Positions 15,193 to 25,060 of a DNA stretch of 63,911 nucleotides are shown one piece after another. Under the pieces are notes generated by a model. The model did not search any database and was not told where the DNA came from. It saw only the letters and a program-made list of their open reading frames with translations. This stretch comes from a virus, in the IMG/VR virus record IMGVR_UViG_3300032296_002040, positions 1 to 63,911 of that record; one strand, 5' to 3'. How positions within the stretch are numbered: position 1 is the first letter of the stretch; each line of letters starts with the position of its first letter. A program made the translations under genes and the position numbers.

Positions 15193-16737
15193 TTATGCTG
15201 CTTCCATACTCCACCAAGGATTTTCTTCCGTACTACCGATAGGACCACCACCAGGTTTCTTCAGTGTCGTATCTGCACCATGGATATCGTCCCGGATACC
15301 ACCGATAGGATCGAATGGTAAGACGCAGTACAGATCTTTCTCTGGAGTCTGTTTAATGACCCGATGCTTACCACGTTGAACACACAAGTAACTCCGTCCG
15401 TTTACCTTGACGATGTGAATGTGCAGTTCCAAGTCCACTTCTTGGTCTAACTGACGCGAACCTTCGTAGTAACCCTTACCAGCGACTTCTTGTACCAGTG
15501 TATCGGCACGACCATCACGCACCAACTGCTTAGCCTCAGTCGACATCTGGTGAGGAGTAAACAGAGTAATGTCACGACGACTCATGAAGTTACGAGTACG
15601 ACGCAGCAAGTCACGTTTATCCACACCATGCGGGCCTTGCATACAACCAGTGGTTGGTACCAGTGCCAGATAGTCCAACTGACACATGATGATTTCGTAG
15701 CCTTCGGCCTCCAACTTCAGAATCAGGTTTTGAATATCCCGATACGTCCAGTTGGTTGGGTCGACACGCTTGATCATGATTTCCCAACCATTGATCTTCA
15801 TGCGTTCTACAACGTAGCTGGTAACTTCCTTCGGATCCAGTTCGTTGTAGTCTGGCACCATCTTCAACGTTTCGTTCTCGTACAAGGACTGGTACAGGAA
15901 CTGCATGTTGTTCTTGGCTGGGTCTTCGAACGACAGGCGTAAGAGCAATGGCTTCTTGGTCTTATCGTTCAAGAGATCTTGAGCATCGTTATACAGCGCA
16001 GTATGCTTAAAGATAGACAGACCGAAACCTGTCTTGTAGTTGTGTTGCAGTGCTGACAGAAGGATCGCTTCTCCACGACGTATCCCACCTTGCAGCATCC
16101 GGTTAAGACCTTGCCAGCCTAACTTGATGATCTTCTGACCTGTCTCTTGTTCCTTCAGGTCTGAGTACATCGCTTGGACTGACTCTAAATTAGAGAAGTC
16201 AATCTCATCAACTACCGACGGGTCCTCATAGTCGTTGTTGGTTTGATAAGGTTCCAATGCAGCGCAGACTTCAGCGGTAAACACACGCAAGTCAGGAATC
16301 TTATCTTGTTCGAAACGCAGCTTCTGTGCTGCCCTCCATGTAATCTCGGCTACCTTTTGGTAGTCCAGGTAATTGCGCAGTTGCTGGCGCAGGTTCAAAC
16401 AAATGCGACGCAGAGCCGCTTCGTTTAGTTCAGTAGTGATGCCTTCTGATAGGCCATCGTATAGACGATCATCATCGTCGCAATTGACTCGGATGCGTAA
16501 GAGCAGTTCCGATAATTCGTATTTATGCGATGGGGGGTTTAGTGACATCGCCAGTGCAGTTTTCTTCAATGCGCTGACGATACTCTTATCGCTGTCGATA
16601 CCAATCGACGTCTCTGGTAGCTTGACGTAATCGATAACTTGCTTGACCAAGTCGGCACTGTTGTCGACTGGATCGGCAAACTGGCTTTCTCGATAGAGCA
16701 AGACGATGCTATTAGTGAGGAGAAGTTTGTTATCCAT
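15193..16737 (-). CDS. DnaB-like replicative helicase with altered Walker A
   Basis: The 514-residue product has an N-terminal helical region and a C-terminal RecA-fold domain from about residue 200: LGWQGLNRMLQGGIRRGEAILLSAL matches the DnaB approach to the P-loop, followed by QHNYKTGFGL where DnaB has a G-x-x-x-x-G-K-T loop. The lysine and threonine remain (K235, T236), but the glycine before the lysine is tyrosine and the first glycine is lost. IIMCQLDYLALV matches the Walker B/DnaB DYLQL region and TPHQMSTEAKQL the downstream sensor motif. It probably unwinds DNA at the phage fork. Whether the altered loop is standard for phiKZ relatives I cannot check. The start has no clear ribosome binding site. 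Confidence 0.75.
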   Translation of the reverse strand: MDNKLLLTNSIVLLYRESQFADPVDNSADLVKQVIDYVKLPETSIGIDSDKSIVSALKKTALAMSLNPPSHKYELSELLLRIRVNCDDDDRLYDGLSEGITTELNEAALRRICLNLRQQLRNYLDYQKVAEITWRAAQKLRFEQDKIPDLRVFTAEVCAALEPYQTNNDYEDPSVVDEIDFSNLESVQAMYSDLKEQETGQKIIKLGWQGLNRMLQGGIRRGEAILLSALQHNYKTGFGLSIFKHTALYNDAQDLLNDKTKKPLLLRLSFEDPAKNNMQFLYQSLYENETLKMVPDYNELDPKEVTSYVVERMKINGWEIMIKRVDPTNWTYRDIQNLILKLEAEGYEIIMCQLDYLALVPTTGCMQGPHGVDKRDLLRRTRNFMSRRDITLFTPHQMSTEAKQLVRDGRADTLVQEVAGKGYYEGSRQLDQEVDLELHIHIVKVNGRSYLCVQRGKHRVIKQTPEKDLYCVLPFDPIGGIRDDIHGADTTLKKPGGGPIGSTEENPWWSMEAA

Positions 16738-16845
16738 TTCTGTGAGCGATTACGCTGTATGTTTATGATTGAAGCTTTATTCCTTTCAGTACATAGGGAT
16801 AGTCTGCTTCATTATTTTTTTACACTTGATGCCTTAGGAGTATCC

Positions 16846-17493
16846 ATGATTTTTACGAGCCACAATGGCAAGTTGGTCAAAGGTGTCAACTTCATTCCCT
16901 TCTGGATTGTTGAGGCTGTGCAAAGCCGCAGGCTTCCCTTGAAGACCGTCTTTGAAGCTGACAAGCTCATGGGGATCGTCCCCAAAGCTGACCTGTGCGG
17001 TTATCTTGCATTAGATAATGTGAAGTTCCAAGACCTCCTGTTTGGTGGTCCGCCGCCTTTGATGGTCGGCAGTAACATCCCACAAGACACCCTTGTTGTC
17101 TATAATCCTTTGAACAACTACAACACGCTGTACGACAGCATGGCTGGTAAGGATGCAGCTCAAGGCAATGACTTCATGCTCAACATCGCTGGCGTTTGTC
17201 ATGACCAGTCTGTTCAAGACGAAGTGGAAGCACGACTTTTCACGGAGGGATGCCGAAACCAAGAGCATAAAAAACCATTTATTATTTATGACATTACACC
17301 AGAGCGTTTCGGTGTAGTCATTTACCCAGGGTTCTTCACTGGTGGAGTCGATACACTCCCCCTGCAGATGGAACTCATGGAAAGCCTCCAGAAGGAATTA
17401 TATGTGCACGTACCGTACAACGATGTGTGCGCATCGCCTTTGTTCGGAAGGTATCTGGCGCGTATGGGATCGCAAGATCTTGTAGCAACCTAA
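16846..17493 (+). CDS. Unknown protein upstream of the capsid gene, 215 aa
   Basis: The ATG at 16846 follows TTAGGAG at 5-6 nt; a longer in-frame start at 16639 would overlap the divergent helicase gene and is rejected. The product is mixed alpha/beta with a glycine/proline stretch (LLFGGPPPLMVGSNIP) and no membrane segment. It lies 51 nt before the major capsid gene and likely shares its transcript. No family recognised; a head-related role is only suggested by position. Confidence 0.6.
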   Translation: MIFTSHNGKLVKGVNFIPFWIVEAVQSRRLPLKTVFEADKLMGIVPKADLCGYLALDNVKFQDLLFGGPPPLMVGSNIPQDTLVVYNPLNNYNTLYDSMAGKDAAQGNDFMLNIAGVCHDQSVQDEVEARLFTEGCRNQEHKKPFIIYDITPERFGVVIYPGFFTGGVDTLPLQMELMESLQKELYVHVPYNDVCASPLFGRYLARMGSQDLVAT

Positions 17494-17544
17494 CTGATTG
17501 CCCCAAAAGCAAACTTTTCTCAACTGCATTACAGGAAGACAAAA

Positions 17545-19788
17545 ATGTCGAAATCCGCAATTCAACTGAAACAAGGCAAGAACGCTGGTGCTGGTTCGAG
17601 CCGTCAATTTCAATCGGTTAGCGAGACCGCCTTCAATGAAATGAAGTCCCACCTGATTCGCTCGGGTACTGGCTTCGAACAAGGTGATGCACGCAAGACC
17701 ATCACCCTGGAAGGCATGGGCGAAACTGACTTCGTCCGCGTCAACAACGCTCTGGATGGCCTGAGCACCGCCCTGGGCACCATCGCTCAAGAAGCCTACA
17801 CTCTGGGTCAACGCGTGGATGCCGAAGGCAAGCCCATCGAATCCAAGCACACCCAAGCTCAAGTCGACGCTGCTGCTCTGGCTCTGGCCTATGCATCGGA
17901 CCCGGCTTCCTTCTTCAAGACCGCTGGCCGTCGCGCCGTGTCGATGGAAGAAGGCGAAGTCATGATGAAGTCGCCCATTCAGTCGCTGCCGCGTCTGAAG
18001 GAATCGATGGAAGCGTACGACGAGAAGGAAAACCGCAATGCGGCTCTGTACTCGGCTACCTTCAACATGATGGCCGCTCACCAAGACGAATTCGGCGAAG
18101 CTTTCTTCCCGACCGTCGTGGTTCCTGTCGACCAAGCTGGCTACACCATCGCTACCCGTATCACCCGCGTGATCAACGACATCCGTCGCGATCCCAATGG
18201 CGATCCGCAAAGCCTGAACGCCAAGAACATCGTCCAAGCTGTGATCGATGCCTCGATCCTGCGTAACGACATCACCATGCTGTACCCGGTGGTTCGTGAC
18301 GACAGCGCCAAGTACTTCGTGGACGCTGGCGACGTGGCTCCGTACAACGTGGAACTGGACGGCAACCCGCTGCTGACCGCTCCGCTGAAGATGGGCGTTG
18401 AGTTCAGCCTGCTGAACATCTCGCAATCGGAAATCGAACTCGCCAAGGGCGTGCAAGATATCACCGACTCCGTCGATCCGGCCATGTACCTGAAGGCTCT
18501 GTACATCAAGCTGGGTACCGGCAACAGCGCTGAAGTCATCAAGATCCTGACTCAAGATCTGCCGCTGTCCGCTTTCAACTACTCGGTCCAAGACAACTAC
18601 CGCGACGTGGTGCTGAACTTCAAGTCCAAGCGCCTGACCGTGAACTCGAAGACCAAGAAGGCCGACGGTACTGACTCGACCCTGCTGGCTCCGCTGGCTA
18701 CTGGTGAACTGAACGTTCGTCTGGGTCTGCGTGTCAACGGTGACTTCAACACCCAAACCGGTAACGGTACTCTGTCGGCCACTCCGGTGACCGTGCAACT
18801 GGTGACCAAGGCTGGCCAATCCCTGGCTCTGGACGCTGGTGAAGGCAAGACCGCTGCTGACATCTTCGCTGGCGCAACCGTCATCGGCTACGATCTGGAC
18901 GCTCGTCGTACCAACAGCAACCTGCGTAACCGTGGTCAACTGCTGGATAACACCTGGCAGTACCAGACCTACCCGCTGCCCATCGGCGCACCGATCTCGA
19001 TCCTGCACCCGATGAGCCAAAGCGATGCCAACGATGCAGCTGAACTGTCCTCGCTGATCACCGCCGCTCGTATCACCACCTCGAACCACGCTGTGACTGC
19101 ACTGCTGCGCGCACGTGACGCCCTGGCTTCGTTCGTCGTGAATGACGATGGTTTCGATGACAACGAAAACAAGCCGCAGATCTTCGGCGCTGCTTCGCTG
19201 TTCGTCAAGCCGCACTTCAAGCAAGTTCCGTTCGACGCTGAAAAGGTCGTCGACTCGCTGAAGTCGCAAGAGCGTGCACGTGACGTGCAAGAAGCTCTGG
19301 TGAACGTGCTGCGTTCGGAAATCTACCAAGCGTATCGTGACTCCGGCTACAAGGCCGCTGCTGATGCTCGTGCCGGTGGCCCTGCCCCGACCCCGACCGT
19401 CATCATCGGTACTGACCCGGTGATCGCTCGCTGGCTGATGGTTACCGGTGACCTGCGTCTGATCGGTCCTGACTTCAATGTCAAGGTCGTGTCGACTCTG
19501 GACACCCGCATGAAGGGCAAGATCTTCATGTCGTTCGGTAACTTCGACGGCACCAACCAAGGCGTGCCTGACTTCCTGCACTTCGGTAACATGGGCTGGC
19601 GTCCGGAGTTGGTCCTGACCCTGCCGATCAGCCGTAACAACCAGATCTCCAAGGAACTGGTTGTGCAGCCGTCGTTCCTGCACGTGCCGAACCTGCCGAT
19701 CCTGATCCAGGTCGATGTCACCAACATCGAAACTGTGGTTGAGAACAAGGTCTCGGTCAACACCGTGGACGTCACCCCGGCTCCGTAA
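17545..19788 (+). CDS. Major capsid protein (phiKZ type)
   Basis: The 747-residue product has the length and general sequence character of phiKZ-type major capsid proteins and is the most strongly biased gene in the window (almost all C- or G-ending codons), as expected for the most abundant virion protein. Known phiKZ capsid protein loses an N-terminal segment of roughly 160 residues; here S-x-E sites lie at 133-135 (AVSMEEG) and 154-156 (KESMEAY), either of which could be the maturation cut. The body from about 165 on is rich in beta strands. ACAGGAAG precedes the ATG. A highly structured 3' region follows. The bias also creates a long false frame on the opposite strand. Confidence 0.85.
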   Translation: MSKSAIQLKQGKNAGAGSSRQFQSVSETAFNEMKSHLIRSGTGFEQGDARKTITLEGMGETDFVRVNNALDGLSTALGTIAQEAYTLGQRVDAEGKPIESKHTQAQVDAAALALAYASDPASFFKTAGRRAVSMEEGEVMMKSPIQSLPRLKESMEAYDEKENRNAALYSATFNMMAAHQDEFGEAFFPTVVVPVDQAGYTIATRITRVINDIRRDPNGDPQSLNAKNIVQAVIDASILRNDITMLYPVVRDDSAKYFVDAGDVAPYNVELDGNPLLTAPLKMGVEFSLLNISQSEIELAKGVQDITDSVDPAMYLKALYIKLGTGNSAEVIKILTQDLPLSAFNYSVQDNYRDVVLNFKSKRLTVNSKTKKADGTDSTLLAPLATGELNVRLGLRVNGDFNTQTGNGTLSATPVTVQLVTKAGQSLALDAGEGKTAADIFAGATVIGYDLDARRTNSNLRNRGQLLDNTWQYQTYPLPIGAPISILHPMSQSDANDAAELSSLITAARITTSNHAVTALLRARDALASFVVNDDGFDDNENKPQIFGAASLFVKPHFKQVPFDAEKVVDSLKSQERARDVQEALVNVLRSEIYQAYRDSGYKAAADARAGGPAPTPTVIIGTDPVIARWLMVTGDLRLIGPDFNVKVVSTLDTRMKGKIFMSFGNFDGTNQGVPDFLHFGNMGWRPELVLTLPISRNNQISKELVVQPSFLHVPNLPILIQVDVTNIETVVENKVSVNTVDVTPAP

Positions 19789-19813
19789 CTGACGGACCTG
19801 GTTAAGGTGACAG

Positions 19814-19965
19814 ACCTGAATGGGTTCTATCCATTTTGACCCATTCAGGTGTCCTGCTGGACTCTTCGGAGACACAGGACCTTAAGTGGGCCAAAGGCAG
19901 TTGAAAAGCTTTGGGGCTTGGTAGCTACCACTGGGGCTTCGGCTCTGGTGGTAGCTATTTATGCC
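19814..19965 (+). terminator. Triple-hairpin 3' region of the capsid gene
   Basis: Three hairpins follow the capsid stop: a perfect 12-bp stem 19814-19825/19839-19850, a 6-bp stem 19851-19856/19875-19880, and a long stem 19922-19931/19948-19957 that extends inward with wobble pairs to a TTCG loop. The last is followed by TTTATGCCGTCAGC. The first may protect the capsid mRNA from 3' exonucleases and the last likely terminates. Confidence 0.7.
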
Positions 19966-19994
19966 GTCAGCTTACTTTTTCCATTTATGCCTTT

Positions 19995-20030
19995 ACTCAA
20001 TAAAAACACAGACACATATCACTATTGAGT
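19995..20030 (+). promoter_or_regulatory. Inverted repeat containing ACATATCACTA
   Basis: ACTCAATA (19995-20002) and TATTGAGT (20023-20030) form a perfect 8-bp inverted repeat around a 20-nt loop. The 11-mer ACATATCACTA lies at 20014-20024, its last two bases inside the right arm. It is 55-65 nt upstream of the ATG at 20079, in a region after the capsid terminator where a new promoter is expected. Confidence 0.45.
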
Positions 20031-20078
20031 ACATAGACAGAGTGTCCTTAAAGAGACATTGAATCCTGGAGAAGTAAA

Positions 20079-21314
20079 ATGAACCCGCTAGCACCCGTAC
20101 CCAGCAAATCTTCCCCGTTCAACCCAAATGGACATAATTACGCACTTAGCAATCGGATTAACCAAGCTAAGTACAGAGAAGAGATTGAGTTCTACAATTG
20201 CTCGCGCGCTAAAGTAATGATCCGTCGTCGTGACGGTACCATTATCCCAATGCCTGAGGGCTCTAATGGCCAAGCATCTTATCCGGCCATTGTCGTACGC
20301 ATCAAGAAGATCATTCACACGTACGAATTGCAAGGACTCCATGCGGCACTGCGGTCTATCGATACCGCCCGGACTCGTGACTACGCTGAGGTCATTGAGA
20401 TGTTACAAAAGACTGAGATGATGATCAATCATCCCAGCAGCTCGATGGTGAATACACAAGCACTAGACTTCGATTATGTCGTAACGATCGAAGACTTAGA
20501 GGCAGCAGGTGGTGCTCTGTATGTACCTGAGTTGGATATGGTGATTCAATTAACGGCTGACCCCGCCGAGATGAAGCATCATCCCTACTCGAAAGAAGTG
20601 GATTACTTAAAGACGATCACGAACTTAACTCAGAACCGAGTCAGTAGTGCTCCAGTAGATAAAGCTGGTGGTGTATTTTATTACATCGTTGATAACTTCG
20701 GTAAGTATGGCCCTAAGTTCACTAACATCGATGGAATGGTAATTGCAGTTCCAGTGATGAAAGATGAAGTCAAGCAACAGGGTGTGTATCGTGTCATTGT
20801 CAACAAGTGTCAGTCGGGGCTGTCCATGAAGACATTGGACGAACACTATACATTCGAAGAAGCTGAAAAACATTTCAAGCTATTTAAAACTTTCCAAGAA
20901 GCTGCCAACTTCAAGGAAAATGAGAAAGCTGAATTAGAAAATAGGAATAAAGAACTGAGTAAGGAAATAGATCGACAGAAGGATGAGAATGCATTACTCA
21001 AAGCAGCCCATGAGAGTGACGCCATTCGACTGAAGAAGGAGTTGGAGGACACGAAGCATGCTAATGAAGTAGCTCGCTTGAAGTTGGAACGAGAGCATCG
21101 TGAGGCATCTGCCAATGAGAACAGGGAATTGGAAAGATTGACTCAGGAGACGCGCCGACTGAAGGAGGAGTTAGATAGAAAACAATCTTTACGAAAGGAT
21201 CGATCCGACAATTGGAAATTTATATCTGCACTGATAATGACTATGTTGACTGCGGGGCTCTCAGTCAATAAGATCAAGCGCTTCTTTGCAAGCGATGATA
21301 GTCAAAACAGATAA
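20079..21314 (+). CDS. Coiled-coil protein with C-terminal membrane anchor
   Basis: The 411-residue product has a mixed N-terminal half (residues 1-265), a long highly charged coiled coil (about 270-375, rich in E, K, N and regular leucines), and a hydrophobic segment FISALIMTMLTAGLSV near the end (about 382-397) followed by a short basic tail. This suggests a tail-anchored membrane protein with a cytoplasmic rod. It follows the CTGGAGAAG site. The family is not recognised; roles in membrane attachment of phage particles or compartments are speculation. Confidence 0.6.
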   Translation: MNPLAPVPSKSSPFNPNGHNYALSNRINQAKYREEIEFYNCSRAKVMIRRRDGTIIPMPEGSNGQASYPAIVVRIKKIIHTYELQGLHAALRSIDTARTRDYAEVIEMLQKTEMMINHPSSSMVNTQALDFDYVVTIEDLEAAGGALYVPELDMVIQLTADPAEMKHHPYSKEVDYLKTITNLTQNRVSSAPVDKAGGVFYYIVDNFGKYGPKFTNIDGMVIAVPVMKDEVKQQGVYRVIVNKCQSGLSMKTLDEHYTFEEAEKHFKLFKTFQEAANFKENEKAELENRNKELSKEIDRQKDENALLKAAHESDAIRLKKELEDTKHANEVARLKLEREHREASANENRELERLTQETRRLKEELDRKQSLRKDRSDNWKFISALIMTMLTAGLSVNKIKRFFASDDSQNR

Positions 21315-21331
21315 ACCATAAAGGAGTTGGG

Positions 21332-22966
21332 ATGGCTTATGATTCGGGAAGGTGCATGGATCCAGAACTGGCACGGTTAATGGATTCAGTCACTCCTAAG
21401 CTTAATCCGATATTAGCTGATGGGTTGGCGGTCCATCAAATGAAAGACGTCGCAAAAGAAGTAGATGACATGCTTCGTGCTGCTGCGGCTAGTTTCCCTC
21501 CAGGCTTCCAATACGTGACGTATGCCCTTTGTACGCCTGAGGAAGAATTCGCTGAAGTAACTAAACGTAAGAACAAGCGCTTTTTGGATGTAGCAAGAAG
21601 CGACTTATTCTTAATCAAGTTGTTGTTCAAGTACCAAGGTGAGGATCTTGACCCTCGCTATCTGTATCTGCCCTTCGTGGAAGATGCTGCTGGCATTGTC
21701 TTGTCCGCCTCGCGTTTCTTCTTCATTCCTATTCTGACTGACCCTGGTCTGTCGGTAACTGAAAAGAATGTCTTTATGCGCTTCCTGCGCGATAAGGTCA
21801 CATTCAAGCGTATGCCGCATCAGTTCTTGGTACATGGAGAAAAGCGCCTGTTCCGTGAGACTGTTCAGATCGTGTGGTCTAGCATTTACCACACTGCTGA
21901 GAAGAATGCAAAGACTACGTTGATGCATTACTTGTTGGCTAAGTATGGCTTCAAAGAGACGTTCCGTCGTTTTGGCAAGTGTGATCCGGTGGTGGGGGAT
22001 ATGCACAAAGTCAATGAACAGAACTTCCCGCTGGAAGACTGGGTTATCGTCAGTTCAGCAGCCATCAAAGATCCGCACAGCCGTAAGGTCCAAACCAATT
22101 ATGTCACTTCTACTTTGCGCATCGCTATTCCGCGCAATCAGTATACCCAGCAAGTGCGCAATATGCTGGGTGGCTTCTACTACGTGATCGACATGTTCCC
22201 GCAACGTGTTACTGAAGAGTATATCAACCATACCCGTCTCTGGCAGCAACTGATGGGCACCATCCTGTTTACTGATTCCATCGGTGCAGGTAAGTTGATT
22301 GACAATGTGTCCAACCACATTGAATCTCTGGATCAGTATCTGGACCATCTGGTACAGAAGAAGCTGAAGGACACAGGCATCGACGTTCAAGACGTCTATG
22401 AACTGTTTGGCATTGTGATCGAACGTTTCGATGAGTGGATTGTGACATCGAATAAGAACGTGGGTACGATGTACGACAAGGAGTTGAGTATCTTGCCGTT
22501 CGTCTTGGAAGAGATCAAGCAAGGTATCTTTAACTTCTACTTCCGTATCACGGCTGCAAATCGTAAGGATGGCAATATGCGTCCTGATCAGATTAAGGCC
22601 ATGTTCAATCAAACCTTGCGTCCCGGATTGATTCACTTGATTCGTGCTGGTCACGGTGAAGTGCAAACGATCCTGTATCCTGGTGACAATAAGGTCTTCA
22701 AGATCACATCGTCGCTGGTACCACAAGAAGCCTCCTCTGGCACCCGGAACAAGAATGACCGCAGTGTAATGGAAGATCCAGCCAAGTGTCTGCACGTGTC
22801 TCTGTCTGAGATTGGAGCGTATTCTGCTCTGAAGAAAGCCGCACCAGACGGACGCAGTAGCTTGAACTGCCATGCATTGCTGGACGAAAAGGGTCGTGTT
22901 CAACGTCACCCTGATCTGGTACCTATGCTTGATCGAGCACAGGAAGTCTTTATCCAGCATCAGTAA
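21332..22966 (+). CDS. Conserved phage protein, 544 aa
   Basis: AAAGGAG precedes the ATG. The product is a soluble, mostly helical protein without low-complexity regions, membrane segments or catalytic motifs that I can identify. It lies in a three-gene plus-strand run after the capsid gene (20079-25017), so a virion or head-assembly role is plausible by position. Not recognised as an enzyme. Confidence 0.6.
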   Translation: MAYDSGRCMDPELARLMDSVTPKLNPILADGLAVHQMKDVAKEVDDMLRAAAASFPPGFQYVTYALCTPEEEFAEVTKRKNKRFLDVARSDLFLIKLLFKYQGEDLDPRYLYLPFVEDAAGIVLSASRFFFIPILTDPGLSVTEKNVFMRFLRDKVTFKRMPHQFLVHGEKRLFRETVQIVWSSIYHTAEKNAKTTLMHYLLAKYGFKETFRRFGKCDPVVGDMHKVNEQNFPLEDWVIVSSAAIKDPHSRKVQTNYVTSTLRIAIPRNQYTQQVRNMLGGFYYVIDMFPQRVTEEYINHTRLWQQLMGTILFTDSIGAGKLIDNVSNHIESLDQYLDHLVQKKLKDTGIDVQDVYELFGIVIERFDEWIVTSNKNVGTMYDKELSILPFVLEEIKQGIFNFYFRITAANRKDGNMRPDQIKAMFNQTLRPGLIHLIRAGHGEVQTILYPGDNKVFKITSSLVPQEASSGTRNKNDRSVMEDPAKCLHVSLSEIGAYSALKKAAPDGRSSLNCHALLDEKGRVQRHPDLVPMLDRAQEVFIQHQ

Positions 22967-22989
22967 GTCAACATAGTAAAGGAAGATGT

Positions 22990-25017
22990 ATGTATAACGG
23001 AATGCAGCAGCAATTGGTAACATCGCATCTGATTCACCCCTACGTGAACTTGGATCCGAATGTTGCGCTGCCCGTCCCGCAGTTCGCCACCCCCGTACCA
23101 CAGGTCGATGCGTACGGGTCGATGATGTTGTTTTGCTTGATCAACAACATTCAAGCGAATGCAGAACAGTCCAGCTTGCGGCGCCTGTTCTTCAATCGCA
23201 CTGCGGTGAATGGCTTCAATAATGACTTCATGAACAACAAGGTGTACAAGTCAGCAATGGCTTGGTTGTCCGCCAAGTGTGCCATGGGTCAAGTGTTCAA
23301 CGTCAATGACTTGCGTAACGATGTACAGCAAGCTGCTGGTGAGATTGTCTCTGCGATGGCTGCCAATCAAATCAACGAGTTCCAAGGCTTGTTGAATGAA
23401 ATCCCGCCACAGTATCATCAGGTGGTGTGGAGTGATGCACAGGGCTATGCAGAGATCAGTCAAGCGGTCAATGCACACATGCAGCAAGCTTACAATTCGG
23501 CAGCTGGCATCGGTTCAGATGGTCGCTATAGTGCAGCAGCGATGTTTGGTGGTGGCCAATCACCGCGACCTGTACAGCAAGCACCACAGACTGTCGCTTA
23601 TGGCGGTCGTCCTGCGCAAAGCAGCATTTCGCAATATCGCCAAGCTCAGCAACCCCCCGGCGCGATTCAGTCCGGTGGTACTGCAGTTGGCAGTCGTTAT
23701 ACTGATGGTTCCATGCCTGACCATCAACAGCAGCAGCAACAGGCACAACGACCCCCTCAACATCCGAACCCCTCTAGTCACCTGGCTGGCGCTGTCGGAT
23801 CTAGCGACATCTTTAACGATGGTGTCAACAACATGAAGGAGAATCGCACAGTGGATCAACAGAACCCGAGTGAAGTTCTGGAAGACGGATGGATCATTGT
23901 CAAGGCCAGTGAATCCGACTATGTATGGAAGCCTTCTGAACAACAGCGCTACTTCCCGGCGTACGCTCCCTCCAAGAGTGAGCTGTACTTGAAGATCAAC
24001 CCTCAAACTGGCGTAGTTATCGCCATGCCTCGCCCTATGGATTACGACGAACACAGCATCCCGAATCTGGCTCGTGTGACCGCGTCGTCCTTCGATGACA
24101 AGCGTGAGTTCCAACAAAACCTGCTGGATCCCCGCCTGGTCAATGATCAGCTGGAAGATGCCAATGAACGTGTAGCTCAGGATAGCAAGAACCACAAGGT
24201 TATCCAAGAGCTGACTGAAACTGGCGCTCAACAAACCACCGTGCACCGTAGCTTGGACCTGGTTGCACATACCGAAGATAGCGTCTGGCATAAGGCGGCT
24301 ATCCTGCGTGCTCGTGTCAAAGACGCACCGAAGATCTTCCGTACCTATGCGGTGGTATCTGCTCCCATCGTGGGCGCTGAAGATCAGACCTTCATCGACG
24401 TCATCAGCAACAAGAAGACTTATGCAGAAGTGCGTCAAGTCATTCTGGACAACGCTGAATCGGTACATCCTGAAGTGCTGGCCATGGTCAATCGTTACAT
24501 GACCCGCGTCATCAACGATGTCCTGAAGTGCGAACTGTCGCTGAAGGGCTGGAAGATGGACTCGTTCGTCACCGACTATCCGGAACTGGAAGAGAAGCTG
24601 CGCGCCATCAAGGGTGATGTGATTGCCAATGCATTTGCAGACGGCGCTTACGACACCATCGAAGCTGCATTCCAGGAAGTCAACGAAGAAACCAAGTCGG
24701 CTCTGACGGCTGGTCTCTTGGGTGATACGGACGATGAAGTTGCAGTGACTTTCATCACACACATCCAATCGCTGACTCTGATCGATCTGCTGGCAGTGGA
24801 ACTGGATATTCAACTGTCGAATGAATTCCCGTCTCAACTGCGCTCCAGTGAGCATCCGCATCTGTACAAGCTCGTCAAGGATCTGTACCAAGACGAACGT
24901 GTGGATGGTTACTCGGTATATCAGAACCTGATCCGTACCAAGGATGGCGTGATTCTGAAGCTGACTCGTGGCCTGCTGGGTAACGAGAGCTATCAGCTGA
25001 CGATCGTCGAGAAGTAA
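22990..25017 (+). CDS. Probable virion protein with Q/P-rich linker, 675 aa
   Basis: The product has a helical N-terminal domain (residues 1-165), a low-complexity linker (about 175-275) rich in glutamine, proline, alanine and serine with a run of six glutamines, and a C-terminal domain (280-675) opening with LEDGWIIVKASESDYVWKPS. GC-ending codons increase through the C-terminal half, as in the capsid gene. A 23-nt gap with AAAGGAAG links it to the previous gene, and a hairpin ends the transcript. Not recognised; a structural role is inferred from size, composition and location. Confidence 0.6.
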   Translation: MYNGMQQQLVTSHLIHPYVNLDPNVALPVPQFATPVPQVDAYGSMMLFCLINNIQANAEQSSLRRLFFNRTAVNGFNNDFMNNKVYKSAMAWLSAKCAMGQVFNVNDLRNDVQQAAGEIVSAMAANQINEFQGLLNEIPPQYHQVVWSDAQGYAEISQAVNAHMQQAYNSAAGIGSDGRYSAAAMFGGGQSPRPVQQAPQTVAYGGRPAQSSISQYRQAQQPPGAIQSGGTAVGSRYTDGSMPDHQQQQQQAQRPPQHPNPSSHLAGAVGSSDIFNDGVNNMKENRTVDQQNPSEVLEDGWIIVKASESDYVWKPSEQQRYFPAYAPSKSELYLKINPQTGVVIAMPRPMDYDEHSIPNLARVTASSFDDKREFQQNLLDPRLVNDQLEDANERVAQDSKNHKVIQELTETGAQQTTVHRSLDLVAHTEDSVWHKAAILRARVKDAPKIFRTYAVVSAPIVGAEDQTFIDVISNKKTYAEVRQVILDNAESVHPEVLAMVNRYMTRVINDVLKCELSLKGWKMDSFVTDYPELEEKLRAIKGDVIANAFADGAYDTIEAAFQEVNEETKSALTAGLLGDTDDEVAVTFITHIQSLTLIDLLAVELDIQLSNEFPSQLRSSEHPHLYKLVKDLYQDERVDGYSVYQNLIRTKDGVILKLTRGLLGNESYQLTIVEK

Positions 25018-25040
25018 GTAGTACAGCTGTAAAAGGAAAT

Positions 25041-25060
25041 GGGCTACCTTCGGGTAGCCC
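25041..25060 (+). terminator. Hairpin with TTCG loop
   Basis: GGGCTACC/GGTAGCCC form an 8-bp stem with a TTCG loop, 24 nt after the stop at 25017. Only two Ts follow, so it may act as a partial terminator or an mRNA end-protecting hairpin before the 25100 gene. Confidence 0.6.

Noticed and set aside
16639-16845. Longer N-terminus for the 16846 gene
   Set aside because: It would overlap the divergent helicase start and lacks a ribosome binding site, whereas the ATG at 16846 has TTAGGAG at good spacing.
17398-19875. 825-codon open frame on the minus strand opposite the capsid gene
   Set aside because: It is antisense to a strongly biased, recognised capsid gene; GC-ending codons suppress stops on the other strand. 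Its product is low-quality, rich in H, Q, R and V with no domain.
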